Source of the DNA: Sordariomycetes sp. S80-01Y
Taxonomy: Eukaryota > Ascomycota > Sordariomycetes
Direction: 5' to 3'
DNA: 64,000 nucleotides
NCBI GenBank assembly: GCA_037042185.1
Contig: JAXQJY010000024.1
Span: 620,001-684,000 of the forward strand
Below are positions 34,160-46,438 of the stretch, in pieces. Positions within the stretch are counted from its first letter, which is position 1. Each line of letters begins with the position of its first letter. The notes beneath the pieces are model-generated. The model saw nothing but the letters and a program-made list of their open reading frames with translations, made no database searches and was not told the DNA's origin. Both the position numbers and the translations under genes were made by a program.

Positions 34160-36489
34160 ATGGATCGTGCGCCGCCTGTAGTGTCGAGCGCCGGAGACAT
34201 GGCCTGGGCCGACAACCAGAGCTTGTCTTCGGATGAGGGACGTCGCGAGAACTGGGCCGCATCACAGCTGCAGCGGGACAGCGCATGGAACGGAACTGCC
34301 ATGACAGCTCAGATGCAGGGAGGCCAGATATCGCCCGCCAGCACCGGCATGGAAACCATCATGGAGAATTCGCACGCGCCCACCATGGCCAATTCCACAG
34401 CCTCGAGCACCGGGTCGTGGGGCTCGGGGGGGAATGCGGAGCCAGACAACGACGACGCCGATCCCGACAACGACGTGCTGTGGGAGCAGGGTTCTTATGG
34501 TGGTTCCGACGATGTTCTCAAAGTTCCCAAGTTGGAGCCTATGGAGGAGGAGGAGTTCAACTTCGACGAGGTCAAGGCCGCACCGCCGCTGGAGTCGCCA
34601 GGCATTCCGTCCGAGTCAGCCGCCAATCCGCAGGCCAAGCCCAAGCGGCCGAGAGGCCGGCCGAGGAAGCACCCCGTCAATCCCATCGTCAGCACCAGCA
34701 AAGTCACCAAGGGCCGTTCAAAAACGGGCTGCATCACCTGCAGGAAGCGCAAGAAGAAGTGCGATGAGGCCAAGCCTCGCTGTGAGTCTGACATGCGTCC
34801 AACGCCGTGTCTTCTACTAACCGGCAACCCACAGGCATGAACTGCGAGAAGAACGCCGTCGTCTGCGAGGGCTATCATGAGAAGCAGATATGGCGAAGTG
34901 GAAGGGAGAGGGCTGAAGAGGGTACGTTAAGCAACACCTGGCTCACTGAGGAGAGTCTCACTCACTCACACCACGCAGATCGATTGAGAATGGAGTCGCT
35001 CCCTAACATCACTCTCCATCCGCTTTTCCACGGCGTCGAGACGATTGAAGATCAGATCTTTTGGAAGCACTATGTCAACAATTTCAGCAACGTCCTCACC
35101 GTTGAAGGCGAGTCGAAAAACGCTTTCAAGGACATCGTTCTTCATCTCGCCAACCGACACCAAGGCCTCATGCATTCTATCCTCTCTGTCAGCAGCAAGC
35201 ACATCGACTTCGACTCCCCCTACGGCCAGAAACTTATGCAGGATCATTCAAGCACCAGCAGGCAGGCGCTCCAGAATCGGTCAGATCACCACCACGATCA
35301 AGCCATGACCCGATTCTGCGAGGACATCAACAACGCCGTCGACAAGGATGACCCTGAGTACCAGAACGAGGAGTATCAGACCATCCTCGCAGCCCGGTAT
35401 GGCCAGATCCTGTGTCGCATCCTTCAAACGCGAGCCGAGGGCAACGCAAGCGGAGAGCATCGGCTGCACCTCAAGGCATTTAAAGCTCTCATAGAGGACT
35501 CGCCGCCTCAAGACCCCGCCTTTTATACGTTCATAACCGAGTTCTTCCAGTACCACATCTACGCTGACGATCTCCTCTGGCATCCCGACACCGGCGTGGA
35601 GCGCCTCGCCTCCGAGGACTGGCAGCCGTCGCCGTCGATGCAGACACCGCGGCTGATTGGTGTTGCTGATAACTTGCTGCAGTGCCTGGCCATCATCAGC
35701 AGCTTGAGAAACAAGATCCGGGCCAACATCGCCGCAGGCGTCGACCCTCCGGTGGACTACGTAATGCTCTTCCGCGCTGCCGAGATCAACAACGCCATCC
35801 AAGAATGGACACCCTACTGGCCGACTGGCGATTGCCGCAACCGCGTTGGCCTGCTGTATAAGCAGATGATGTTCATCTACCTCTTCCGAACCATATACCC
35901 GCCCTCGCAGCCCTCTCGGTCAAAGTACGGCTCTGTCTCATCGTCTGCCTCGTCGACGCCCCAGAGACGGGCATCGATGGCCGCGAGCGTGGTGTCGACT
36001 GCATCCGCTCCCTCGCTCAGCTCATTCCACGCCGCCCATGGCTTCCATAGCTGTCCCTCGTCTCGCGATCCGTCGCGACACACCTCGATGCACGAGACTG
36101 ACTCGAGGGGCCCGCAGCACAGCTTCCCCTCTTCGCGTGCATCATCACCTCCCCCGCAACGGCGGCCAGCCTCCGACGACCCTCGCCTCATCGGCGCCGT
36201 AGACGAATCTCTGGCCATTCTCGAGTCCTTCAGCCCATCCGACCCTGCGCAGACACTACTTCTCATTCCATGTATGCTTGTTGGCATCGCGTGCTTTGAT
36301 CCCGATCGCAGAGAGCGCGCTCGCAAGGCTATTCGAACAGTCCGCGGCTACACGGGTTTGAGGAACTGTGACCGCGTGCTGGAGGTGCTGGAGGAGGTAT
36401 GGGGACTCATCGATGTCGGTGATTGGGTGTCTGTTTGGGACTGGCAAGGTGTGGCAAGGAGGATTGGTATTGACGCTCTGGTCACCTGA
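34160..36489 (+). CDS. Zn2Cys6 transcription factor with AT-hook
   Basis: A nuclear DNA-binding regulator, target genes unknown. Exons are 34160-34781, 34835-34921 and 34979-36489. Introns are 34782-34834 (53 nt, CTACTAACC branch) and 34922-34978 (57 nt, GTACGT..GCAG). The product is 739 residues. The N-terminus is acidic and disordered. An AT-hook-like motif (RPRGRPRKHP) lies just before the zinc cluster at about residues 191-219 (CITCRKRKKKC, a short loop, then C and C); the first intron splits the codon of its fourth-to-last cysteine, which is why the cluster is only complete after splicing. The remainder matches a fungal-specific transcription-factor domain of the Fungal_trans_2 type (LPNITLHPLFHGVETIEDQIF onward), with a Ser-rich insertion around residues 480-570. 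Confidence 0.87.
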
Positions 36490-37692
36490 GGGCTTCTCAA
36501 TATCATACGGAGTCCCCACAAGATCGCGCCGGCAGCTCGATTACCGAACGGCGACTGGACTCTGGAGACATAAACACACCTAAAGATTGTGTTCCACGCA
36601 TTCGCAGCTCCCAAGACGCTCTTCCAGGCATCGCAGCCTCGCGTCCATCGGGACCAGTGCTCTAGGAGAATATCGACGAGCATCGCATCGGCACGCCACA
36701 GCGGCTTCGATCCCGGATCTCCGAAACCGAGCGGTTGGCCCTTTGGCATTGGAATAGAGTGGGAGGACAGTAACGGAGATGGATTACATGGCTTTTGGTT
36801 GCTATTGGCGTTTGGCGGTACATTACACGGCCTCGCGGTAGAGAATTCATCAGCGCTGCACAGGTCGACCGGCGTTTGGTGGAAGAGACGGATACGGGAG
36901 GAGGCCAAATTCTTTCTCATGCTTTGTTATAACAGTGCCGCGGGGGCAGGGCCTGTTCCCATCCTGTTCACGAGCACACATGGATCGCGTATGCATTCAT
37001 ACACTCCTGTCCAACTCATGTTCCCCTTTTTGCTGCTCTCTTGCAAGCACCCGTTCACTACCCGCTCACAACCAAAGAACCACCCCGAGTGGGAACACTC
37101 GACATAGACTTGGGCCGCAGGTTGGCCCCTAGCTAGAGCATAGACTGGAGCTCGGCAGGATACTTTGGCTTGCCGATAGACTAGATAGACCTTCGTGCTG
37201 TATTCCAGCCGTGGGACCCGCACGAAGGATGCTGGAGCTCCTCGAGAAGGGGGGAGACGCGTAACTTTCAAGACAGATTTGGTCCCACCTGTGATGAAGA
37301 TCTGTTTGGGTGATTGCTGCCCTGTAGACACCTCGCGGTGATACTTTGCTGTATGTGTCTTATTCTACATGCTCGGCCTGTTGAGGTCCAGGGACTGCCT
37401 GCGGAGACCTGGCTGATGGACAGCAAGCAGGCCGCTCAGTCAGCTTGCGATGCTGGGGGCTGGGATAGCTCTTGGTTCTCACACATGCGCTCGGAACGTG
37501 GGAGAAGCAGCGTATTGATCTTTGCCAATGCTCTACAAACGCCTCTGGGGGATGATCAAGTGATGATCAAGTACACGGCTAAATGTAATTCGTCAGACTC
37601 GTTCCGCAAGTAGCTGTACGCTGACTACGATGTGGATTGCTGCATCCTATCCAAAGCACAAAGTGCCATCCCTGCGCAAGACTCAGACAAGG
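36490..37692. other. convergent intergenic region
   Basis: 1.2 kb between the 3' ends of the regulator and of the NOD-like receptor. The open frames here lack protein-like composition. Confidence 0.5.
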
Positions 37693-40600
37693 TCACAGGG
37701 GAATGACTATCTCGTGATCGCCGACATCACTTCCTTTTTCATCACTGTCCCCGTCCTCTTGAGAATCGAACAAGCGCTCAACGTCTCCCAAAACCGCCAT
37801 CATCTTCACGTCCTCCTCGTCATCGTACGCCCACGCCAGTCCCCTGTTGAGGTACCTCATCTCCTGCCATCGTCTAGTCCAGTGCGTCTCGAGCAGCATG
37901 TTATCCATCTCCCAGAAGTGGCGCTGCTCTTGGATCACGTCCCTCCATGGGTCGATAAGCTTCTGCACCGAGGGCGCGAGGTCGAGGAAGGGCGTGAAGA
38001 GCGGTCGACGGAAGGCTAGGAGGTTGAAGGCGTGGAGGGTGGCGAGCTGCAGCGTGGACTGGAGGTGCGCCTCGTCTGGAGAAACTTGCGTGTCTTCTTC
38101 GGTGTCGGGGCACGGGGTCTCGTGGGCTTCGAGGTCGGTGGCTACGGCGCGCAGGGTCTTCATGAGATCGAAGCTGTCGTCTCTGGCGATGGGCACTTCG
38201 ACCACGTCGCAGTCGTGGGGGTCTCTCGTTCTGAAGTTGTCCCTGCAACCTCTGCACCGCCAGCGCCAGCAAAACCTGCAAGAAAAGGCGATTTCCATGA
38301 TGTCCTGCCCGCAAATTGCACAGGGCTGTCGAGCTACGAGCGTCTCATATCTCCCCTCGTCGTTCCTATCAACAAAGGGATCCGATACGACCCGTGATAG
38401 CAGCGCAGACGCCTGAGAGTCGTAGCCGCCAAAGCGCAGTAGCTCGTATCCTATATCGTAGACCAGCTCTTGGTGGTCATTGTGGCTGTAGGTTGGCAGC
38501 GTGAGGACCTTGTTGATATGATCGATGACGAGAGCTTTTGCTGCAGGTCGTGCTGACGGGCGGGTGGTGACATGTCCGATTGCTTCGTCGATAGGAGTCA
38601 GTCCTAACACATTTGGTTTTGAGAGGAGGGGCCCTAGAAGGTCTTGGCCTGTGGCGGATCGGTGTGCATCGAAGGCTTGGAGGATTCGAGGTTTCCGACA
38701 ATCGTGCCCGAAGCTCAGGATGCTGCGGCCGTACTCATCAATATCCTCGAGGTGTTCCAGAAGCCCCCATTGGGGTTCGAGCATCAGATCCAGAAGCTCG
38801 TCGTCCATCGCCTCGGTCGCCGGTGGCAGAGCGGTCTCCCACCGGCCCTCGACCCAGAACGACTGCTCGCATCGTGTTGGATCGGCTCCTCGGCTGAGGA
38901 GCCATTTGACATGCCTTGCTTTGCCGTGGTGAATCGCCAGAGAGAGGGCGGTCCTACCACATGCGTCTTGGGCTGCGTTGATATCCAAGCCGTGCTTTAT
39001 CAATAAGTCGATCACCTTCTCGCTGGGTTTGTTGTTCTCGAACAGCCCACGAGCTAGGTACGAGTTCCCGAAACGATCCTTGGCAGCCCAGCTCGCGCCT
39101 GCATCGAGCAAAGCCTCCAGTATCTTCAAATTGCAGTCGTCCATGGCTATGTGCCATGGCAAACAACCCGTTGCGTCTGGCACATCGACCATTTCAGGGG
39201 CTGCCTCTAACAAGATTTTGACGCACTCCAGATGGCCTTTCTGGCAAGCCAAGAATAGAGGAGATTCCTTGTATATCGTAGACTGGATATTAGGAAGCGC
39301 GCCTCTTTCAAGGAGGAAGCGCACGGTGTCAGCTTTTCCAGCTCGAGCTGCTTTAGCAAGCGGTGTTTGGTTGTTGCCGAGCTCTTGAAACTGGGCATTC
39401 AGAAGCCCGGGCTCGTGTTCCAGCAGTAGGCTGCATATTTCTACATTGCCCCTTCCAGCGGCTTGGATCAAAGGTGAACGCAAGCGATGAGGCTGCAGCC
39501 AGATAGATAGGTCGAGGCCGTGGTCCAGAAGAGCCCGAACCAGATCAATGTTATTGCGGTCGACTGCGGCGAGAATGGGACGATAGCCCGTGTTATCTGG
39601 GAAATTGACATCGGCGGGGATCCGCGCTGAGAGGAGCATCTGAACGATGCGCTGGTTCAAATCTTTGACATCATCAATGGCGACAGACAGGGCGCCCGCG
39701 ACGCCGTACGCGTCTTCGACCGTGGGGTCGGCCCCGTGTTCCAGAAGTACGTCCACGATGGCCTCGTTCTGGTCTTCGACGGCGAGGCAGAGTGCGGTTC
39801 GCGGCCACGAAACCGGGTTGCAAGCATTGACAGGGGAGTTGAATCGGAGCAGTAATTTGAGGATGTCGACGTTTTTGACCGCCGCGGCCAGAAAGACCGG
39901 TGAAGCTCCCATGCCAGGGAGCAATCCTGGGTCAGCTCCCGCGTGGAGTAGCATCTCTACGGCGCAGTAGTTCTGCTTCTTTACCGAAAGTGACAGCGAG
40001 TTGTCGGGTGCTTTAATGCGGCTGAGGCTAGTTCTGATTCCTGGAATCTGCTCGAGGGCGTCGATGTCGATGTCGGGGTGCTCGAGGAGGCGCTTGATGT
40101 AACTGTTCCGGTCCTCTTGACGGCAGGCTTCGTTGAGAGGAGTCAATCCCCATGCACTCCTCTTATTGACGTCGCACAGCGGCAGGAGGATTTCGAACAT
40201 CTCTCGCCTATCCTTGTGGATGCATTCATAAAGAAGAACTGAACCCACACTCGAGAGGACGTCAACGTCTGCCCCGTGGTCAACGATCTCGGCAAAAGTT
40301 GCTACATCACCTGAGAGAAGAGCTGCTTCAAGCGGCGAATGGCCTGTCACTCCTGATGTATCAACGCGTGCTCCGCAGGACAACAGTAGACGCACGCCCT
40401 CCACATCGCCCGATTCTGCCGCATAGTGAAGAGGTGTCAAGCCAGTATTGCCATGGAAGGTATTCACGTCTGCGCCGCGGCATATGAGCTCCTCCACCAG
40501 GTCGAGAGGTGCTTTGCTGTTCGTAGCGTGCGCAACTCCGAAACAAGCCATAAGTGCTGTGCCTCTCCATTTTGAAAGAGCATTGACATTTGGACTGTAC

Positions 40601-43459
40601 TGCAGGATGAACTTGGAAGCTTGCTCTTGACGGGACATGATGGCAGCTATGAGTGGCGTGTGGCCGTTGCAGTCTGAGGTTTCGGGCCAGTCATCTGCCT
40701 CCAGAAATGATCCTTCGTGGTCCCTATGAGACATGAGGGTTGCAAAGAACGCCCGCTTGGGGGACTTTGGGGCCAAGGCAGCCTCTGGAGGGGGCAGGAG
40801 ATGTTCCAGCAGGTCGACACAGCCGCCCCGAACCAGTGTGAGAATGATTGGTGATTCGAGCTCTGCGCGGTCGATCGGTAAGTTGCCGGACCATAGACCC
40901 CAAATACACCATGTCCGGTATTGAGGGCACTCTTGGTCGAAGAAGGCTCTCAAGAGCGGGAGAAGCTGGATGCCCAGCTTACCTGATGCTGCCAGGTTTT
41001 GCAGAAATTGAGCACCCGCGTACTCATAAAAGGGGTGTTTCTGCATCAGCCTCTCCATCCAAGGACCATAGCCATGGTAGTTTGAAGCCGAGAGGGGCCG
41101 TATGTCGGCAAAGTCCTCAAGGAGCAGGTAATTTATGCACATAAAGGCGCTGTTGAGACTATGTTGCTCTGAAGGAAGAAGGCTTCTCGCAACATGCGCA
41201 ATCGACTCGTGGAGAAACCCGGTTCTCCGCTCTTCATTCAGGTTAACGCCAACGAAGTCTCCCCAGTCTCTGTTGAGGGCTGCTGCCAGGTCGTGGCCCT
41301 CGCCGTCCTCTTCGAACATGAGCAGAGCGTCTTGCAAAGTTGCTAGAGGGAAGAGCTTGGTGATTGGGATTCCCGCGAGGAAAGTAAAGACAGCTCGCCC
41401 GAGGCTATCCAAGCCAGGCTTTCGAAGCTGTGCAAGCATCTTGCCACGGAGCCAGGTCCTCAAGCCCTCAGGCATACGGTCATGCACATCAACGGTGATT
41501 CGTTTTCCGAGAACCACGGCCTTCTGGGCCTCCTCGACAGCGAACTTGGCATAGGGCCAGTAGGCCCCGGTGTTGGCAACAATGTCACCTCGGAGTTTCG
41601 AGAGGTCAGATTCGTGGAGGTGCGATCCACTCCCCAAGACGAAATCTTGAGTCCCCAATCTCGAATCTACGTACTTCTCTACGTCTGCTCCAACACGCGG
41701 CAGAGTGATGCCGGTAAATGTTAGGCGACTTCGCGCCAGATTAGTTCCTCGAGTCGGTCGGGCCAGGAAGAGAATCTTGATGGTCGACGGTTCAGAGTGT
41801 AGGGATCCTGGGGGCATGGTGACCGGAGTTCGCAACTTTTGAACGCTGTCCATGAACTCCTTGAAGATGTGATCACTAGTTTGCTCCAGTCCGTCGACGA
41901 TCAACCAGGCGTCTCGCATCGCAAGATGAGTTCGAAGCGCGTTCCATATATCAGCGAAGGTTTCGGCACTCATGGGAGGGCTATCAGCACCTCGACTGCG
42001 ATGCTGTAGCGGGACTGCATCGAAACATCTTGGGTGCTGGCTGATGAGGTTCCACGTGAAGTACTCCCAGACTGCGGGCTTTTCTCCTGGGGTGCAATGA
42101 TAAGACATGACCACATCCGCCGAGTACACAGCCGCGAGCCGCTCCACTATGTCTCTGGCCAGATACGACTTGCCACGCCCTGCTTCACCCATGATGAACA
42201 TGGTGCCGCAGTCTCTTTGCGTACGCCAAAAGAGAAAGGCGTAGTCGTCGACAACCCACGAGCAAGTACCGGGTTCCGCTATCAGACTTCTGCCGGTGTT
42301 CCGTCCAGTCCACCCCTTCAGGGATTGAAGAAAGCCCTCGCGTTGCTTTTGAGTTTGTTCCTCTTGGGTCCTTTGCTTCCAATAGGTGATTCTCTGATTA
42401 TGGTCTTCCTGTGGACCAGACCAGCTCTTCGGTGGCGGCTTGGGGCTTGCCGGCTGGCTGACCGGCGGTGTGGGCAGAGGCGACGGTGGTCTTCCGCCAG
42501 ACCTTAGTGGTGCTGGCGCCCCATTAACCAGTCTCGAGAACACTGGAAGATCCCGTTCGGACATGGTTCTGATAACAGCTCCTTTGACTTCCGCAAAGAA
42601 CTTCCTAAACCTCAGATCTGCGGTGCTCGCAAATCGACCCAAGTTAGCGTGATCACAATCCATGAGGTCGTCGTGGCCCTTGTCCAGCTCAGCCAACTTG
42701 CACTCGTCCGATATTATCTGACCGTCAGTTTAGTCGAACCGTGACAATTACTAGCGACTTACTAGAGATTCGTTGCCCGTTTCCACCACGGTTGATACCG
42801 TCTCCCAGAAGGAACTGATGGAGAGGTCTAATGGTCTGGCTTTGGAGAAGTTCTCGTTGATCTGGCGGACAGCCGTTGCGTAGAGGCGAATGTCTGACTC
42901 GCAGATTTCGTCTTCCTCATCCCGGAAGACGGCTACCGTATTACGCACCGCCTGTAGGATGATGCTCATGTCATGGTGAACATGCGGTGTTCCGAGGAAG
43001 AACAGGCCGGCAAGGCTTTCCTTGATCTGGCCGAAACGCGGATGCTCCCACGCCAGACGCACAGCCTTCTTAACGATGATGCCGCCCCAAGAATGCGCAA
43101 CAAAGAAGACTGGCCCGACGTGTCCATTGCTGATGACCTTGTCCAAGCAGCACAGGAGATCGTAGGCGTGAAACAGTATGCCCGCGGCAGACAGGTTTGC
43201 CGAAATGGCGCCGTTAAAATCGTACGTGAGCACCCTACATGGCCTCTCGAGAAGGTCCAAGAACTCTCTGTCTTTGATCCATGTTTTCCCTGTGTCGGGG
43301 TGGTGCCATGTGGACTCAGTGCGAGCGCCGTAGCCATGTACGCAAACGATACTTGGGGCCGGTTAGCGGGTTGATCGTGTTTTGGGGCTGCTGGTCTCAC
43401 TTGGGCAATACTATGTCTCTGCGCGCGGCCTGATGAACGATTTCCATTCCCGCAGACAT
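37693..43459 (-). CDS. NOD-like receptor: alpha/beta-hydrolase, NACHT, ankyrin repeats, zinc finger
   Basis: A fungal NLR, a class implicated in non-self recognition and heterokaryon incompatibility. Exons are 43459-43401, 43351-42763 and 42717-37693; introns are 43400-43352 (49 nt) and 42762-42718 (45 nt). The product is 1,890 residues. The N-terminal lipase/hydrolase domain (SesB-like) begins LPNIVCVHGYG and has the nucleophile motif AHSWGG near residue 107. After a Pro-rich linker comes a NACHT-type NTPase with Walker A GEAGRGKS near residue 390 and Walker B-like WLIVDGLEQ. A helical spacer leads to roughly 20 ankyrin repeats (TPLHYAAESGDVEGVRLLL, TALCLAVEDQNEAIVDVLLEHG). The C-terminal part has a cysteine-rich finger, CAICG..CRFCWRWRCRGC..HDC, and an acidic tail. 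The frame is intact throughout, so the gene appears functional. The N-terminal exon was set by frame continuity and the hydrolase motif. Confidence 0.88.
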
Positions 43460-44151
43460 GTTGCGAGTGACATTATCGAGTGTGCGGATTGTTGATGAAG
43501 AGCGGAGTAGTGCTGACATCCAAAGGTCGAAGAGGTTGGTTCAGCCCTGCCACCCTGCCACCTGGGACAGGGCTGCAGGAAATATGCACGACAGCCAGCG
43601 TCCTGCATTGGACTCGCTGCGTACGATTGATGTGTTTAGACCAAGATTGAACACCGACCCATCGTCCCCGGATTGAGCCGATTCACAGATGCTGGTGGTC
43701 GAGTCCTTGACGAGTTTCAAAATATTCGACAGTCCTTGTATTCTTGGTCGCATGATTAGATCGCAATACCGGTCCTGAGCGCCCCAATTGAGTGGCTGTC
43801 CGCTTGGATTGTTGTTGGTCGCAAGTTGATGTAGTGGCAGAAACATAGCTTTTTTAGTGGTCCTGTTGCGCCTCATGTCTCGTTGATAGCAACAGCGTGT
43901 GTTGTGAGGACTCACGACTGGAATGCAAAGAGGTTACGGACCCCGACCCGTAGATATAAGTCCACCATAACCGCAAAGTCGGGCCCTGCTTATTTGATCT
44001 CCAGGCTCTCAGTCTCCATCGTGTCGCTCTTTTCAAACGCTCGTTTCAAGAAGCTCTTGTGCTTCGTCCGCTCTTTACAAAGCAACCATACACACTCCTT
44101 CGCCGAATCTCCTCCTACCACTTTACACCCATCACCTGTCTGTTCGTCGAT
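43460..44151. promoter_or_regulatory. bidirectional promoter region, NLR and small secreted protein
   Basis: 692 bp between two divergent start codons. No TATA box was recognised. Short minus-strand open frames here are not supported. Confidence 0.4.
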
Positions 44152-44526
44152 ATGAACTCCCTGTTCCGTTACATGGTCGCGCTGTTGGGCCTCATCCTCA
44201 TGGGAGCGTCGGCGCACCAAAAAGTCCACACTACGATCCTCACCGTCGCCCAGACCCCGGCACCGCTGCAGGGCATGACTCCAGCTCTCGCGGTGCGCAC
44301 CGAGGCCACCATGTTCGTCAAGGTTCTTGCGACGCCGACTCATACCAACAGTCCGCTTGCCGCTGCTTCTGGTTACGACACGTCGGCGCTCGACGATGAC
44401 GGCCTTGCAACGTCTTCTCACCGCGTCCCGCAGCTTCATGCGGCTGGCGTGTCTTTCAAAGATCCAGGTTTCGTGGCCCTCACGCTTGCATTTGGGCTTA
44501 TGTCCTTCGGGATGATGTTTATTTGA
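44152..44526 (+). CDS. small secreted or GPI-anchored-type protein
   Basis: Function not recognised. The single exon encodes 124 residues. Met 44152 opens a clear signal peptide (about MNSLFRYMVALLGLILMGAS, cleavage near ASAHQ). The middle is Thr/Ala/Pro-rich and has no cysteine. The C-terminus is hydrophobic (FVALTLAFGLMSFGMMF) and ends at the stop codon, as in GPI-anchor precursors, although a tail-anchored form is possible. It is divergent from the NLR gene. A 286-codon open frame on the opposite strand is taken to be a shadow. Confidence 0.6.
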   Translation: MNSLFRYMVALLGLILMGASAHQKVHTTILTVAQTPAPLQGMTPALAVRTEATMFVKVLATPTHTNSPLAAASGYDTSALDDDGLATSSHRVPQLHAAGVSFKDPGFVALTLAFGLMSFGMMFI

Positions 44527-45287
44527 TTGGGATCCTCCCGAATATTCTGTCCTGTAAATCTTTCCTCGCACTAGGAAGACAAGACGTGGAGCTGATGGTG
44601 GTCGATGGGTTGAAGCGTTTGTCCGTACAACTTTATGTCTTAGCTCAATATACCATTTTCTTAAACCGTATCCGCAATTGCGGACAGACAGCAAAACACA
44701 TGTAGAGTAAGCTCCTGGTGAGTAGCGTACGAGATTCGCTTCGAAAGCAGAACCCAGGCTTGGGTCCAACCCCTGTAAGAGAGCTCGCGGCATCCTAGGC
44801 CAGTCAAATCGTATCGAGAACACCGGATCCAACGGTAGATGTTGAGTCACAAGATCCAGAAGGATTCAGTCGTTGTGCTGTATCCTAATGTGCTCAGAGT
44901 CCGAGAACATAATCTTCCGCTGGTTTGTTCGGCCACGACGGGCCATTGGGCTCCTCCGAGATCCACCGTCAGCGAGATATTATCGTTATCGATGGGTGAC
45001 AGCGCGCATCCGACATTAGCCTGCTGCATGGATGATCGAGACTCGCTTCCTCAACTTGCCTCTCGTACTCCCTCCAATACCCGAACATCACTCCCGTACT
45101 CCAACCAATACTATTGCGCCGTAAGTGTTAACTGTAAGCGGGCGAGGGAAAGGTCGGAGCGGCATCGGCGCGATGAATTCTTGCCTGAGCGCCTGCGGGT
45201 GCTTGCAATAATATTTATAACGGTCTGCCGGTACTCTTTGGCATCCCTAATCATCCTATCCAGACAAAAACACCAAGTTTGATCATC
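44527..45287. other. intergenic region upstream of the Dabb gene
   Basis: 0.76 kb; no gene was seen. It contains a TATTTATA-like element at about 45211-45218, some 70 bp before the Dabb start codon, which could serve as its TATA box. Confidence 0.45.
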
Positions 45288-45748
45288 ATGGCGCCCATCA
45301 CCCACGTGGTCACGTTCGAGCTAAAAGCTGATACCTCGGACGATGAAATCAAGAGAGTGAGGCTCACCAGGGACTTTCAGGGAGAACAAAGTCGTTCTAA
45401 CAGCACAAGATTGCCGAGGAAACCTTAGCTCAGAAGAACACCTGCCTCCATCCCGAGACCAAGAAGCCGTATCTCAAGTCCCTAGTGGGCGGCAAGGGGA
45501 CCGCGATGGATCCCATAAACGGAGTTCAGGTAAGCCAAACTGAAGGAAGCCCGACGTTTCGAAGGATACTACTAAACAAGCATGCAATTCAGGGTGACAC
45601 CTTACTCGTCTTCATCATTGAGTTCAACAACGAGGATGACAGACAGTTCTTCGTCGAAAAAGATGTCGTGCATAAGCAATTCATTGAGAAAAACATCAGT
45701 CACATGGCCAAAGCGCAGGTGCTGCCGTTCAGCCCGGGGGTCTTTTGA
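45288..45748 (+). CDS. Dabb-domain (stress-responsive A/B barrel) protein
   Basis: Exons 45288-45356, 45404-45529 and 45593-45748; introns 45357-45403 and 45530-45592. The product is about 116 residues. The N-terminus MAPITHVVTFELKADTSDDE and the later CLHPETKKPYLKSLVGGK and VEKDVVHKQF stretches match the dimeric alpha-beta barrel (Dabb) family. In fungi these are small cytosolic proteins of unclear activity, some acting as cyclases or binding proteins. A second acceptor six bases downstream (45409) keeps the frame, removes His-Lys and lies at a more usual distance from the CTAAC branch site, so the exact first acceptor is uncertain. Confidence 0.8.
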
Positions 45749-46438
45749 GACGCGTTCTCAGATTAGCCATGGCCATCTTTGAGAGTGATGGAGGCAGTGG
45801 TGGTAGAGGTCGTAAAGTTCATTAAGCGTATTGTGTGTGAGAGGTCAGCCTAAGTGAGTCGGGCGTGGGATTGGCGCTCCAAGACTGTTAGCGGAAGCTA
45901 AGTTGCGCTGGCCAATCAAGCTGCCACCCTACGTCATCAGTGCGATGCGATCGGCGTTTTAGTATCGACTTCAGAGCAGTTTTGGGGAAGGCGTGCTAAA
46001 GCATTGGTGGTCGCACCTGCTGTTGGCCAGCCTCACAACTCGAGCAGCAACTTGATCCTGGTTTCTGAAGGAACATCTTCATGCTCGTTCCCCTTCCCCC
46101 AGGCTTCTTCTCCTTTCCAAAATATAGCCCATCTCTTCTCTTTCTCACCATCATCTTCCTCGCTTCCCGTTGAAACCCTTGCAGGCGCGCCGTCTATTTC
46201 CTCTGGACAGTGGCTTCGCGACAACTGTAACAGCCCTCTACCCCCCCCCCGCGACCCTTGGCACCTGTCCTGGGAGCTCCCCCACCTCCACAATATTCAG
46301 GGTCCTTTCGTCGTCGCGTTAAACCAGCTCAATTGGCATCCGTCCGCTGGCCGTCCTCGGTTCGATCCAGTGTTGCCATCTCGCTCGACTACATCACCAT
46401 TCCGCGCATCGACTCCAGGCTCGACCGTCACTGCAGCC
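45749..46438. other. intergenic region
   Basis: 0.69 kb, becoming pyrimidine-rich towards its right end (about 46080-46260), as expected for a promoter and leader. No gene seen. Confidence 0.45.

Noticed and set aside
43990-44850. 286-codon minus-strand frame opposite the small secreted protein
   Set aside because: Arg/His-rich composition without motifs; the plus-strand frame has a signal peptide and a hydrophobic C-terminus.
46340-46400. GGTTCGATCC, a match to a tRNA B box
   Set aside because: No matching A box or cloverleaf could be formed around it.
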